Positions 38,719 through 46,886 are shown, counted from the first letter of the stretch. The stretch is 64,000 nt of DNA from Candidatus Melainabacteria bacterium (GCA_027451745.1 DAIDIP010000001.1:1-64000); one strand, 5' to 3'. The notes: generated by a model not told the origin, from the letters alone. Program-made: numbers and translations.

Positions 38719-39965
38719 CAAAATTTCAGGCCAAACAAGGCTAAAAAGATCATACTGAGCGGTTGTTACCTGTAGCACCACCGGATGTATTTAGCTGGTT
38801 TGCTAGGTGACAGTGAACGTAAAAACATTTGGGCAATGGCTGAGGGCACTGTAGAAGGTAATTATCACAGCCTTCATCACTTTCTCCATGATGCGCCGTG
38901 GGAAGCAAGAAAAGTCAATGAGCGGCGTTTGGAAGTTGTTTCTTCTTGCAGACAAACACGAATAAAGTCTGGCTTTAACTTGATTATTGATGATTCCGGG
39001 CATCGAAAAAGCGGGGCAGAAACTGCAGGTATTGGCAGACAATACATTGGTCAGCTCGGTAAAGTCGATAACGGTATTGTAATGGTTACAAGCCATGCTT
39101 ACGACGGAGTAAAAGGCATCCCGCTTGATGTTGAGCTCTACCAGCATGCCTCTTCTTTGCCTGAAGGTAAAGAAAGCACTGAGTTTTTAAAAAAGCCTGA
39201 GATAGCACTCAAGCTAATAGATCAGTGCCTAGAACGCGCACTGACACCAGGAGTTGTTTTGTTCGATGCAGGTTACGGCAACAATGCGCCATTGTTAAAG
39301 GAGGTAGAAAATAGAAAACTAAAATATATTGCTGCCATAAGCAGGACCAGAAATATTTATTTCCAAATGGCGGAAGATACTCGCAATGAGAAGCACGGGA
39401 TTGAGGAAGTTGCTAAGACCCTTGCACCAGAACTTTTCAAACCGATTGAACTGCCATTGGATAAGCCCCGCACTGTGTGGGTGGCTATCTTAGAGGTATA
39501 CATGCCTCAAATGAGCGGTAAGAGAATCGTCGCTGTTCAGCTGGATGCACCTGTACTGTCTGAAGCAAAAGAAATTGATTATTTCATTACCAACGAATCT
39601 AAGGAACAGGCAACTGCTGAATGGATCTCACGTTCGTATTCAATGCGAAATTGGGTAGAGGTCTTTTACAGGGAAGCCAAAGGCTGGCTGGGTATCACAG
39701 AATACCAAGTCAGAGATCGAAGAAGCATTCACCGCCATTGGGTACTCGTTTTTACTGCTCATAGCCTGATTCAATGGCAGCAATTAACTGGTGGATTACG
39801 CAGATGGTCAACAGAACCAATTGAAACCTTTCAAGAAGCTCTGCGGGCTTACAAATCTGCTGTAGATTTTCTTTTGGTCAGATGGATATCATTATTCCCT
39901 GAGGCATTCGCCGCTCACAGACAGAATATTGGTCTGGTATGGTGCTAAAAAGTGTTAAAGTCCCA
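38708..39965 (+). mobile_element. Complete IS701-family insertion sequence
   Basis: The 1258-bp element is bounded by inverted repeats: left TGGGACATTAACA (38708-38720) and right, read inward, TGGGACTTTAACA, with 12 of 13 matching. It is flanked by the direct repeat CTAA (38704-38707 and 39966-39969), which fits the 4-bp YTAR target duplication known for IS701. It carries one intact transposase gene, so it looks recent and possibly active. It sits upstream of the ribosomal promoter region and outside the tRNA-bounded island. Confidence 0.9.
38785..39948 (+). CDS. IS701-family DDE transposase
   Basis: A 387-residue cut-and-paste transposase. The DDE site is visible: first Asp in LIIDDSGHRKSG (about 66-77), second in VLFDAGYGNN (about residue 152) and Glu in VEVFYREAKGWLGI near residue 300. 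The following YQVRDRRSIHRHW is characteristic of the family. The ATG at 38785 follows a stop codon in frame 15 bp upstream, and only 77 bp separate it from the left end. The N-terminus is therefore shorter than in some relatives, but nothing is truncated. The stop lies 17 bp from the right end. Confidence 0.92.
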   Translation: MYLAGLLGDSERKNIWAMAEGTVEGNYHSLHHFLHDAPWEARKVNERRLEVVSSCRQTRIKSGFNLIIDDSGHRKSGAETAGIGRQYIGQLGKVDNGIVMVTSHAYDGVKGIPLDVELYQHASSLPEGKESTEFLKKPEIALKLIDQCLERALTPGVVLFDAGYGNNAPLLKEVENRKLKYIAAISRTRNIYFQMAEDTRNEKHGIEEVAKTLAPELFKPIELPLDKPRTVWVAILEVYMPQMSGKRIVAVQLDAPVLSEAKEIDYFITNESKEQATAEWISRSYSMRNWVEVFYREAKGWLGITEYQVRDRRSIHRHWVLVFTAHSLIQWQQLTGGLRRWSTEPIETFQEALRAYKSAVDFLLVRWISLFPEAFAAHRQNIGLVWC

Positions 39966-39990
39966 CTAATCAATCAATTACCCACCCAAG

Positions 39991-40022
39991 AGAGCGTCAG
40001 TAGAAATACTGGCGCTTTTGTT
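39991..40022 (+). terminator. Intrinsic terminator right of the IS
   Basis: A 10-bp stem (39993-40002 with 40007-40016, one G-T pair) with a GAAA tetraloop is followed by TTTTGTTT. It would stop plus-strand transcription leaving the IS, and may have ended the gene that the IS interrupted. Confidence 0.75.
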
Positions 40023-40266
40023 TATCCTGTTTGCAATATAGAATTAGAAGCAACTTACTGAATAACTGCGAAACATAAGGCGCGGACTAGCGGTAAATAG
40101 ATTGTCGTTTGTTTCTAGCAGGGGCAAACGGCAATCGCTTTCTTTTGGTTGTAAAAACAAACGGAATTTGGAGAGTGATTGATTACACTACTCTCTATTT
40201 GACTACTCAGTTTTTTGGTTTCGTGCTGTCCTAATGCTGTCCAGAAATTCAGCCGATCCTTGAAAG
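40023..40266. other. Gap between IS terminator and tRNA fragment
   Basis: About 240 bp with no gene I can support. A minus-strand frame next to the tRNA 3' end is open for some 50 codons (NFWTALGQH...), but it has no start and no recognisable relative. Confidence 0.4.
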
Positions 40267-40320
40267 TGGTGGGCGGTATAGGATTCGAACCTATAACCCC
40301 CTCGGTGTAAACGAAGCGCT
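40267..40320 (-). pseudogene. 3' fragment of tRNA-Val(UAC): attachment site of the island
   Basis: Read on the minus strand, the segment gives the end of the D stem, an anticodon arm CTTCG-TTTACAC-CGAGG (anticodon UAC, valine), a variable loop, the T arm ATAGG-TTCGAAT-CCTAT, the 3' acceptor half ACCGCCC and the encoded ACCA. The acceptor 5' half and most of the D arm are absent; the sequence beyond 40320 is unrelated. This is what remains at the distal end of an element that integrated into the 3' part of a tRNA gene. An intact minus-strand copy is expected at the other end, which is not in the window. The repeated core could be up to 54 bp. Confidence 0.88.
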
Positions 40321-40331
40321 ATAACGTCGTT

Positions 40332-40352
40332 TGGGCGTTTAGCCCATCTTTT
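40332..40352 (+). terminator. Possible terminator just inside the island
   Basis: TGGGC-GTTTA-GCCCA (40332-40346) is followed by TCTTTT. Placed between the att site and the integrase, it could insulate the element from chromosomal transcription. Confidence 0.45.
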
Positions 40353-40515
40353 GTCAAGTGTTCTTTGTTTATCTCAGATTATCTGAAACTATGTAGCAGA
40401 GCCAATGTTAGGGCTTTTTGATCATAGCGCTGCCTATCTTTCATTTTCTGCCTTGAATAGAAGATGAATAGAAGATAGACTGTATTCACTTTCCGGTCAA
40501 TCGTGAGGTCAACCT

Positions 40516-41721
40516 ATGCCAAAAATTGCCAAGAACCAGCTTAACTTCACCAAGAAAGAACTTGACAAGATTTACTGTCCGCCTGAAGGTTACGTCGTCT
40601 ACCACGACACCGTGGTCAAGGGGCTAATCCTTATCGTTTATAGCCGCAGCAAGACGTTCCATATCTACAAGCTTGTGAATGGCAAGCCAATGAAGCCGAA
40701 GCTGGGTAATTTCCCAGACATGACTGTGGAACAGGCGCGCACCGAAGCAATTCGAATGCTTTCTGCCATCTCTAAGGGTGAGCCTGTCCACTCCCGAGCC
40801 TTATCAAAACCGTCTAGCCTAAGCTTGGGCGAAATATTCGACCATTATATAGATGAATATGCGCAATACCATTGCACCACATGGCAGGAAACCTGCAAGA
40901 GCTTTCGGCGATATTTTGGTGTTTGGTGGTCCAGGTCAGCGGACACCGTTACACGCGCGGATGTACAACAACACATGAACACGCTTGGAAAGGAGCGCGG
41001 ACATCATACAGCTAACCGTGCGTTTGATGATCTGCGTGCTGTGTATTCCTGGGGCACCAAATATGGTTACTACACTGGCACCAATCCCTGCACTGCCATT
41101 ACCAAGTTCAAGACTCGCTCTCGGGAGCGGTTTATTCGCCCCGATGAGTTCGAAATCTTTCTTGAAACTCTAAAAACTGAAACGAATATCAGCCTTCGCG
41201 ATTATGTATATTTGAGCCTTCTAACCGGTGCCCGTCAAGCAAATGTTCTTGGCATGCGCTGGGATCAAATCGATTTCGATTTGCATCTGTGGTACATCCC
41301 GATCACCAAAAACAAGGAATCCCAAACCTTACCGCTGACTGAACTGGCGATGCGTCTTTTGGAAGACCGCCATCAACGACGAGAATCTGACGAATGGGTT
41401 TTCCCCAGCCACAGCGTCAAAGGACATATTGTTGAACCCAAAGCTGGCTGGCGGAAGTTTCTTGATAAAACTGGCCTGCAAGATCTTCGCATGCACGACC
41501 TGCGCCGAACACTCGGAAGTTATATGGCCATGAATAACCAATCACTCCAGATTATTGGTAAGGTTCTCGGTCACAAATCCACCACTGCAACGCAGATATA
41601 TTCGCGGTTAGCGTCTGATCCGATCAAGCAGGCGATGGAAGCCGCTCAGGCATCAATGTCTCAGAGCGCAGATATTCTGCCTGCTGCTGTGAACAAGCGG
41701 CGGCTGAAGCGCGTGAAGTAA
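40516..41721 (+). CDS. P4-type tyrosine integrase
   Basis: A 401-residue site-specific recombinase of the tRNA-targeting kind. The N-terminal arm-binding domain (DUF4102-like, about 10-90, with GYVVYHDTVVKGLILIVY) is followed by the core-binding domain (100-195) and the catalytic domain: R240 in LLTGARQANVLGMRW, H327-x2-R330 in MHDLRRT, H353 in LGHKSTTATQIYSRL and the nucleophile Y362. All catalytic residues are present. It starts about 195 bp from the tRNA fragment and reads away from it, the usual layout. A GAGG-type site precedes the ATG. Confidence 0.93.
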   Translation: MPKIAKNQLNFTKKELDKIYCPPEGYVVYHDTVVKGLILIVYSRSKTFHIYKLVNGKPMKPKLGNFPDMTVEQARTEAIRMLSAISKGEPVHSRALSKPSSLSLGEIFDHYIDEYAQYHCTTWQETCKSFRRYFGVWWSRSADTVTRADVQQHMNTLGKERGHHTANRAFDDLRAVYSWGTKYGYYTGTNPCTAITKFKTRSRERFIRPDEFEIFLETLKTETNISLRDYVYLSLLTGARQANVLGMRWDQIDFDLHLWYIPITKNKESQTLPLTELAMRLLEDRHQRRESDEWVFPSHSVKGHIVEPKAGWRKFLDKTGLQDLRMHDLRRTLGSYMAMNNQSLQIIGKVLGHKSTTATQIYSRLASDPIKQAMEAAQASMSQSADILPAAVNKRRLKRVK

Positions 41722-41779
41722 GAGTTGGATATTGCTACGCACCAGATCCACGGAAATTATGAACCTGGAGGCATGTATC

Positions 41780-41901
41780 TTGACCGGACAAATCTATAAG
41801 ATTATTATATACTTAACCGGTCAACGTCAACCAGTCTTTGCGGTTGACACTGGCCGGAGAAACTTGTAGGATTATTATATGTTTAGCCGGTCAACGTCAA
41901 C
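41780..41901. promoter_or_regulatory. Duplicated operator/promoter of the abiE pair
   Basis: Two copies of a 48-bp unit (41784-41831 and 41854-41901, offset exactly 70 bp, about 40 identical positions) each carry CCGG...ATTATTATAT...CCGGTCAACGTCAAC. The first unit is framed by a perfect inverted repeat, TTGACCGG (41780-41787) and CCGGTCAA (41817-41824). It also contains a promoter, TTGACC-17-TATTAT. The second unit covers the abiEi start codon. AbiEi antitoxins are known to repress their own promoter by binding two inverted repeats, which fits well. Confidence 0.7.
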
Positions 41902-42694
41902 TAATAGCTGGTTTTTTGCTCGCCATCCAATCTTCACGATGGATGAGTTTGCTGCCTTCAATAAGCTGACCAAGCGTGAGTCTAAATACGCGCTGCTTGC
42001 CTACAAACGGCGCAGTGGGCGTGTGCTCAACATACGCCGCGGGATCTATGCTGTTGTACCAGATGGAGCAGAACCGCAGTCATACATGGTCAATCCATAT
42101 CTCGTGACAGCCAAGGCCACCAGTGACGCAGTTGTCGCTTATCATTCGGCGCTGTCCTTTCATGGTTACGCCTACTCGGACTTCAACTTGTTCACATACT
42201 TGACCAAGCAGAAGGAAGCAAGCAAGTTTACCTTCCAGAACAGCGAGTACGTTGGTGTTACCCAGCCGAAAGCACTTATGAAACAAGGACAGGAGCTTGA
42301 CGCTGTCGACGTCGTGGAGCATGGCGGCTTAGATATTCGAGTGACTTCGCTTGAAAGAACCTTGGTTGACTGCTTTGATCGCTTGGATATTTCGGGTGGC
42401 ATCGAGGAAGTCTGGCGTTCATTGGAGCTGGTGCCTTACCTGCGTATATGGCAAATCTTACAATATGTGGTGCTGCTCGATAATGCGGTTACTACCGCGA
42501 AAGTAGGTTTTTTCCTTGAGATGAACAAGCAGCGTTTCCACGTTGAGCAAAAGGATCTAGAATTTTTGTGCAGCCGTAGGCCGGCACACAAATCATATAT
42601 GTTCCGCATGGAGCGTAAAGGAAAGCTAGTCCGTGACTGGAACTTGATTGTTCCAAATGATGTACTGGAGCGAACTTGGGAGGAGCCACATTGA
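41879..42694 (+). CDS. abiEi: AbiEi-family antitoxin/transcriptional repressor
   Basis: A 271-residue protein. The N-terminal winged helix (about 13-60, FFARHPIFTMDEFAAFNKLT to RVLNIRRGIYAVV) is the AbiEi DNA-binding domain. The C-terminal part (VRVTSLERTLVDCFDR-like block at about 150-165) is the antitoxin domain found in this family. In type IV toxin-antitoxin pairs the antitoxin does not bind the toxin but counteracts it and represses the operon. The start is within the second operator repeat, which would make repression direct. It overlaps the toxin gene. Confidence 0.85.
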   Translation: MFSRSTSTNSWFFARHPIFTMDEFAAFNKLTKRESKYALLAYKRRSGRVLNIRRGIYAVVPDGAEPQSYMVNPYLVTAKATSDAVVAYHSALSFHGYAYSDFNLFTYLTKQKEASKFTFQNSEYVGVTQPKALMKQGQELDAVDVVEHGGLDIRVTSLERTLVDCFDRLDISGGIEEVWRSLELVPYLRIWQILQYVVLLDNAVTTAKVGFFLEMNKQRFHVEQKDLEFLCSRRPAHKSYMFRMERKGKLVRDWNLIVPNDVLERTWEEPH

Positions 42695-43674
42695 AAATTT
42701 CACAGGCAAGGCTCGCTGAGGTGGCAGCTGATACAGGGTTTAGACCGGATACACTTGAGAAAGTAATCCGGCTCTTGGACCTGCTCAATCAGATAAATGA
42801 AAATCCGTACCTCACATCTCGCCTCGCGCTAAAAGGTGGAACGGCACTGAACCTATTTGTTTTCGACATTCCCCGTCTATCCGTCGATATTGACCTGAAT
42901 TATATTGGTGCCGTTGAGTTAGCTGAAATGGAAGCTGAAAGGCCAAAACTCGAAGCCGAAATTCTTGGGATTTGTCAGCGTGCCGGATTGACGCCTAATG
43001 AAATTCCATCAGAAGATCATGCTGGTGGCAAATGGAGACTAGCCTACCAAAATGCATTAGGCGGGATGGCTAGCCTGGAACTGGATCTCAACTTCATGTA
43101 CCGGCTTAACTTTCATCCAGTAATCCGCCTCGATTCAAAAAAACTTGGCTCTTACCAGGCTTTGCAGATACCTGTCCTTGACACCAAGGAGTTAGCTGGA
43201 GGTAAGCTCTCAGCGATGCTGACCAGAAACGCCAGCCGCGATCTGTTTGACGCAACAAACCTGCTGAAGTTAGTTGATCCCGCTGACGAACAACTAAGGC
43301 TTGTATACGTCCTCTATGGTGCTATGAATCCACGCGCTGATTGGCGACAGGTTACGCCAGACAATCTATCGGCAAGTATTAAGGAGCTCAAACAGAAACT
43401 GATTCCGGTATTGCGAACGAAGAGTCTGCCTGCCAAAAAAGACGATGATGCTTTTGCTGCTAATCTAGTTGCTGAGTGTAAAAGTCTATTACTGCCGCTC
43501 TTTCCTTTGCGACAGAACGAGGTGGAGTTCATATCTCTGCTACGCGACGAAGGTGAGATAAAGCCGAGCTTATTAACTAAAAACCACAGCATGATAGAAA
43601 CCATCCAAAGGCACCCGGCTCTACTGAGACGAGCCTACTCTGCTAGAAAAAACAAACCTTCGCTGTTACAGTAA
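42691..43674 (+). CDS. abiEii: AbiEii-family nucleotidyltransferase toxin
   Basis: A 327-residue DUF1814 protein. The nucleotidyltransferase motif LKGGTALNLF, followed by LSVDIDLNYIG, gives the GG...DxD catalytic core. AbiEii and the related MenT toxins transfer nucleotides, in known cases to tRNA, and stop growth during phage infection. A TTG at 42691 is chosen as start: it overlaps the abiEi stop as TTGA and has GGAGGAG 5-6 nt upstream. An in-frame TTG 15 bp earlier is possible but would lie on that ribosome-binding site. Confidence 0.87.
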   Translation: MKISQARLAEVAADTGFRPDTLEKVIRLLDLLNQINENPYLTSRLALKGGTALNLFVFDIPRLSVDIDLNYIGAVELAEMEAERPKLEAEILGICQRAGLTPNEIPSEDHAGGKWRLAYQNALGGMASLELDLNFMYRLNFHPVIRLDSKKLGSYQALQIPVLDTKELAGGKLSAMLTRNASRDLFDATNLLKLVDPADEQLRLVYVLYGAMNPRADWRQVTPDNLSASIKELKQKLIPVLRTKSLPAKKDDDAFAANLVAECKSLLLPLFPLRQNEVEFISLLRDEGEIKPSLLTKNHSMIETIQRHPALLRRAYSARKNKPSLLQ

Positions 43675-43707
43675 TGGCTTTTCATATACCTGATGAACAA
43701 GTAACTA

Positions 43708-43905
43708 CTACTTTGGCCACATCTGTTTAACAGGCTCTAATAGCTTCACATGATCGGTGTCATCTTTTGATACCACTTCAATATTTTTGTTCTTGGTCCA
43801 TTTAACATCTTCTTTGGTTACTTCAAATCTGCCGCCTAATTTTCGTAAGGCAACAAGCAAAAATATTGTCAGTCGGTGACGCTGATCATCTGGTAGTCTA
43901 TACAT
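43708..43905 (-). CDS. Small hypothetical protein of mobile-element type
   Basis: A 65-residue acidic/basic mixed protein (LTIFLLVALRKLGGRFEVTKEDV). The composition and the pattern of a helix followed by a VEVTxEDV-like strand look coding, and I have the impression of similar short proteins in phages and islands, but I cannot name a family. No good ribosome-binding site is seen before the ATG. It converges with abiEii and is divergent from the DprA-like gene. Confidence 0.5.
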   Translation of the reverse strand: MYRLPDDQRHRLTIFLLVALRKLGGRFEVTKEDVKWTKNKNIEVVSKDDTDHVKLLEPVKQMWPK

Positions 43906-43913
43906 CTTTAATT

Positions 43914-43941
43914 ATTATGCCATAGATATGTATGGTATAAT
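43914..43941 (+). promoter_or_regulatory. Inverted repeat with extended -10 before the DprA/PRTase pair
   Basis: ATTATGCCATA (43914-43924) and TATGGTATAAT (43931-43941) form an 11-bp inverted repeat with one mismatch. The right arm contains TGGTATAAT, a perfect extended -10 box on the plus strand. A repressor site overlapping the promoter of the downstream pair is a fair inference. The leader to the 44104 start would be about 150 nt. Confidence 0.5.
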
Positions 43942-44103
43942 GCTAGAGTCTCAAGAATTCAGGAAAATTCAAGCCTTAAAATTGCTGATACAATCACTTC
44001 AACAACACCATATATGGTTGTCCTATTCTAGTTTTATTGAGATATTTGGAACGTATAAATTGTATTTAGACTATATAGACATTAGCTAAGGAGTGGATAG
44101 CCA

Positions 44104-45039
44104 ATGAGTAACGAGTCCAAATATCACGCCGTTAATTACAGCATATTAATGGGGCTGCTTAACTACTCACAATCTCGTCTTGAAAAGCTACAAGATAAGT
44201 TGGATCAACTTGTCTTTATAGATCATCTTGTAGATGCTTCACTTCTTAGAGACATTCTGCAGGTATCAAACAGTGAGATTCAAGCAACCGCATTAGCCGC
44301 GAAAGCGGCAATCGATAACCTAGAACTCGATGATGTTAACGTGATCAGCATAAAGGACGAACTTTATCCGCAGCTTTTAAAACAAGTGCGCCGCCCGCCT
44401 CAAATTTTATTTTATCGTGGCCTTTTAGAACTGGCTCACACACCATGCGTCTCAGTTGTAGGTTCACGTAACGCGACCGAGCTAGGTATTCTGCGTGCGC
44501 AGAAAGTCGCCCTAGTTTTGACTCAACATAATTACACTGTAGTTTCTGGCTTGGCTAAAGGCATAGATACAGCTGCTCAGACAGCCACCATAAAAGCTGG
44601 TGGTAAAACTATTGGTGTGATTGGGACTACCATTGATAAGTTTTATCCGAATGAGAATAAGCAACTGCAAAATCAAATTGCAGCTGGACATCTTCTAATT
44701 TCGCAATTCCCTCTTCAGCAACCTGGCAGTAAATATAATTTCCCCCAACGGAATCACACCATGTGTGGGCTCTCGACTGCAACTATCATAGTGGAGGCAG
44801 GCGAGACTAGTGGTGCCTTATATCAGGCGACTTCGTGCATCCAAGAAAACAGAAAGTTATTTCTCATGAAAAGCTTATTGGAGAACAAAAAGCTCGAATG
44901 GCCGCAAAAGTTTGTAAACCAAGGTGCAATCGTAGTGAAAGACCCGGAAAATTTGCTTGAAGAACTTGAGCGAGAAGACCGCCAAAAAGTCGAGACAAGC
45001 GCACAAATGAATATATTTGGCAAAACAGCGTTAGGCTAA
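44104..45039 (+). CDS. DprA/Smf-like nucleotide-binding (SLOG) protein
   Basis: A 311-residue protein. After a helical N-terminus (1-80) comes the DprA Rossmann-like domain: VVGSRNATELGILRAQ, VVSGLAKGIDTAAQTATIKAG, TIGVIGTTIDKFYPNEN, and the late blocks FPQRNHTMCGLSTATIIVEAG and SGALYQAT. Housekeeping DprA loads RecA on incoming DNA. This copy is in an island, lacks the usual SAM/winged-helix tail and is coupled to a phosphoribosyltransferase gene, so a role in defence or nucleotide signalling is more likely. AAGGAG lies 10 nt before the ATG. Its TAA overlaps the next ATG by 1 nt. Confidence 0.8.
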   Translation: MSNESKYHAVNYSILMGLLNYSQSRLEKLQDKLDQLVFIDHLVDASLLRDILQVSNSEIQATALAAKAAIDNLELDDVNVISIKDELYPQLLKQVRRPPQILFYRGLLELAHTPCVSVVGSRNATELGILRAQKVALVLTQHNYTVVSGLAKGIDTAAQTATIKAGGKTIGVIGTTIDKFYPNENKQLQNQIAAGHLLISQFPLQQPGSKYNFPQRNHTMCGLSTATIIVEAGETSGALYQATSCIQENRKLFLMKSLLENKKLEWPQKFVNQGAIVVKDPENLLEELEREDRQKVETSAQMNIFGKTALG

Positions 45040-46358
45040 TGTTCTTTACTATAACCTCTATTCAGAATGTCATTGTAGATGCGGGTTCGTTCCATGATGA
45101 TCCAGCTCTATTTGAAGAGGTACTCGACCTATTACAATCGCAAGATTTGCAAATAGCCTTGGTTAGAAGCACTCCGATGTCCCAGCTCAACACACGCGGA
45201 CTCGAGGTATTCTCGGCAGCCAGTTGGGTAGAAGCCATCATGTTCCAAAATACTATGAGACGGGCTATCACGAGCTTAGGTGGAAAGACAACAAAGACCG
45301 TATTTCTCACCGTTGGCGATTCACACCTGGAAAAGGCCAATAGCCTTTTGATTGGTACCATAGCGTTTGAAAAGTCTGATATTTCAGAACAACAAAAAAT
45401 AGATATACGCAAAAACTTCCCTGATTTTTGTGTCAGCTCAATTAAAGATCTGAAGCAGGTATTAACTGGTGAATTTATAGGTTATGGCGGTGAGTACTTC
45501 GCTGCTCCTGCTCCTCGAATATTTCAGAGCCCCGCTAAGCCGTCTGTGGAATATCAAACTGTTCCCAATGAAGAACATGCAGACTGCCCCGTCCACGTTT
45601 GTGGAAGATATTTTGGAAAGGAAGATGCAAGGCATAAGTTACACCCCCTTTCAGTCCGCATAGTAGGATCGAAAGGAAATCCCGAAAGACAAGCTATATT
45701 TTTTTCTAACCTTTATGCGCATGCGGTTCAATACGTCACGAGGGGAAAATTTGATTACATAACTTGCATACCTCCTCGGCCAGATGAAGAAAATCGAATG
45801 GAGCATTTTATGAAACCGATGCCCCAAAGTAAATTCTTTGCACAAAGCACCGGAGTCGCTAATAAGATCAGAGCTGAACTTCTCAAATGCACTAAAAATT
45901 ATCCAAAGGCAAAAAATCTTGGTTTTGCTGATCGCAAAAAAGCGTTAGAAGGAGCCTTCACAGCAACTGAGGATTTAACGAATAAGACAATTGTACTGAT
46001 TGATGATGTGAGATCGACTGGAAGCACCATGAATGAGGCCATTCGCGCATTGAAGGCTGCTGGAGCTATGCATATAAAGCCTTTGGTTCTTGGTTACCAC
46101 CCCCTTAAACTTACTTTGGCATTAGATGAAACAGAGGATCTTCATTGCGAAAGATCGAGTTGTAAAAAAATATTGATTCCCAGAACAAGGACCCGGGACG
46201 GAAATCCCTTTTACGGTTGTTCGGGCTATAGTCCCCAGGATGCAGTCGGACACACCAACAAGGATTTCAACCCGGCTGTTTTAAAAAAACTAACTAATTT
46301 TGAAAGCAAAGCTTTGCAGCCGGATCCTGAGCTAGAGTCGCTAGATATTGATTTTTAA
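45039..46358 (+). CDS. Degenerate HAD + ComF-like phosphoribosyltransferase + Zn ribbon
   Basis: A 439-residue fusion. Residues 1-150 look like a HAD fold (NVIVDAGSFHDD at motif I, VGDSHLEKANS at motif IV), but the catalytic DxD is not kept. The middle (about 175-360) is a phosphoribosyltransferase with the PRPP motif IVLIDDVRSTGSTMNEA. ADRKKALEGAF before it recalls the ComF consensus. The end (about 370-400) resembles a topoisomerase-type zinc ribbon: CERSSC ... FYGCSGY, with the last Cys absent. No transmembrane part is seen. With the DprA-like gene it forms a two-gene operon (1-nt overlap, TAATG). Function unknown; see findings. Confidence 0.75.
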   Translation: MFFTITSIQNVIVDAGSFHDDPALFEEVLDLLQSQDLQIALVRSTPMSQLNTRGLEVFSAASWVEAIMFQNTMRRAITSLGGKTTKTVFLTVGDSHLEKANSLLIGTIAFEKSDISEQQKIDIRKNFPDFCVSSIKDLKQVLTGEFIGYGGEYFAAPAPRIFQSPAKPSVEYQTVPNEEHADCPVHVCGRYFGKEDARHKLHPLSVRIVGSKGNPERQAIFFSNLYAHAVQYVTRGKFDYITCIPPRPDEENRMEHFMKPMPQSKFFAQSTGVANKIRAELLKCTKNYPKAKNLGFADRKKALEGAFTATEDLTNKTIVLIDDVRSTGSTMNEAIRALKAAGAMHIKPLVLGYHPLKLTLALDETEDLHCERSSCKKILIPRTRTRDGNPFYGCSGYSPQDAVGHTNKDFNPAVLKKLTNFESKALQPDPELESLDIDF

Positions 46359-46886
46359 AACATCTGCCGGGTAACCAGTTTCGCCTTCTATAAAGCGAAT
46401 TATCTAGTCATCCCAAAATATTCTTTCGCCCGGAAACCTTAGTTGCCTGTTCTCTAGTCCCAATATCTAAAGTCAAAAGCATTTCGCCTAGATCTACTTT
46501 GCGATAGATCGTTTCACGATTACTAATATCAATTATCGAATAATCTAGCGATTCAACCTTGAGCCCAATTGAATGAACAAACTATTCGAGTCTGGAATAA
46601 TTGTTCATTGCTGCTAAGGTCGGCTAAAAACAATGGATAAGCGAATAATTATATACCTAATTCTCAATTCCACAGCAAACGCGCCTTCCTTTTCCTGCCG
46701 GGCAACAAGCCTGCCGCTACGACGCCAACACAAAGGACCGTGAGCATATCCTCAGTCGCTGTGCTCCTTCCGGTATCCCTCCCTTTCGCTGCGCTTATCC
46801 TTGGTGCCGGTGCCACGTCTGCGCTAATTCGTGGCAGTGCGGCATGGGGGTGCGGCGCGTACTCCTGATCTTAGGAGGAATTGATA
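46359..46886. other. Gap with G+C-rich leader and hairpin
   Basis: The first half holds the interrupted reading frame 46408-46608 (minus). The second half (about 46680-46870) changes abruptly to G+C-rich DNA with CCTGCCGGGCAACAAGCCTG and a hairpin GCCACG ... CGTGGC (46812-46835), ending at the AGGAGG of the next gene. I read it as the transferred regulatory leader of that gene. Confidence 0.45.
46408..46608 (-). pseudogene. Short reading frame with an in-frame amber codon
   Basis: The minus strand from ATG 46608 reads MNNYSRLE, TAG, then a coding-like stretch including LKVESLDYSIIDISNR and EMLLTLDIGTREQATK, to a TGA at 46408: 66 codons in all with one TAG at codon 9. Composition after the TAG looks like a real protein. 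There is no ribosome-binding site. It may be a remnant, or a small gene starting at a non-standard codon after the TAG. Confidence 0.35.

Noticed and set aside
40267-40320. Intact or intron-split tRNA gene
   Set aside because: The 5' acceptor strand and most of the D arm are not found in the following few hundred bases, and an integrase lies directly beside it, so an att fragment explains it better.
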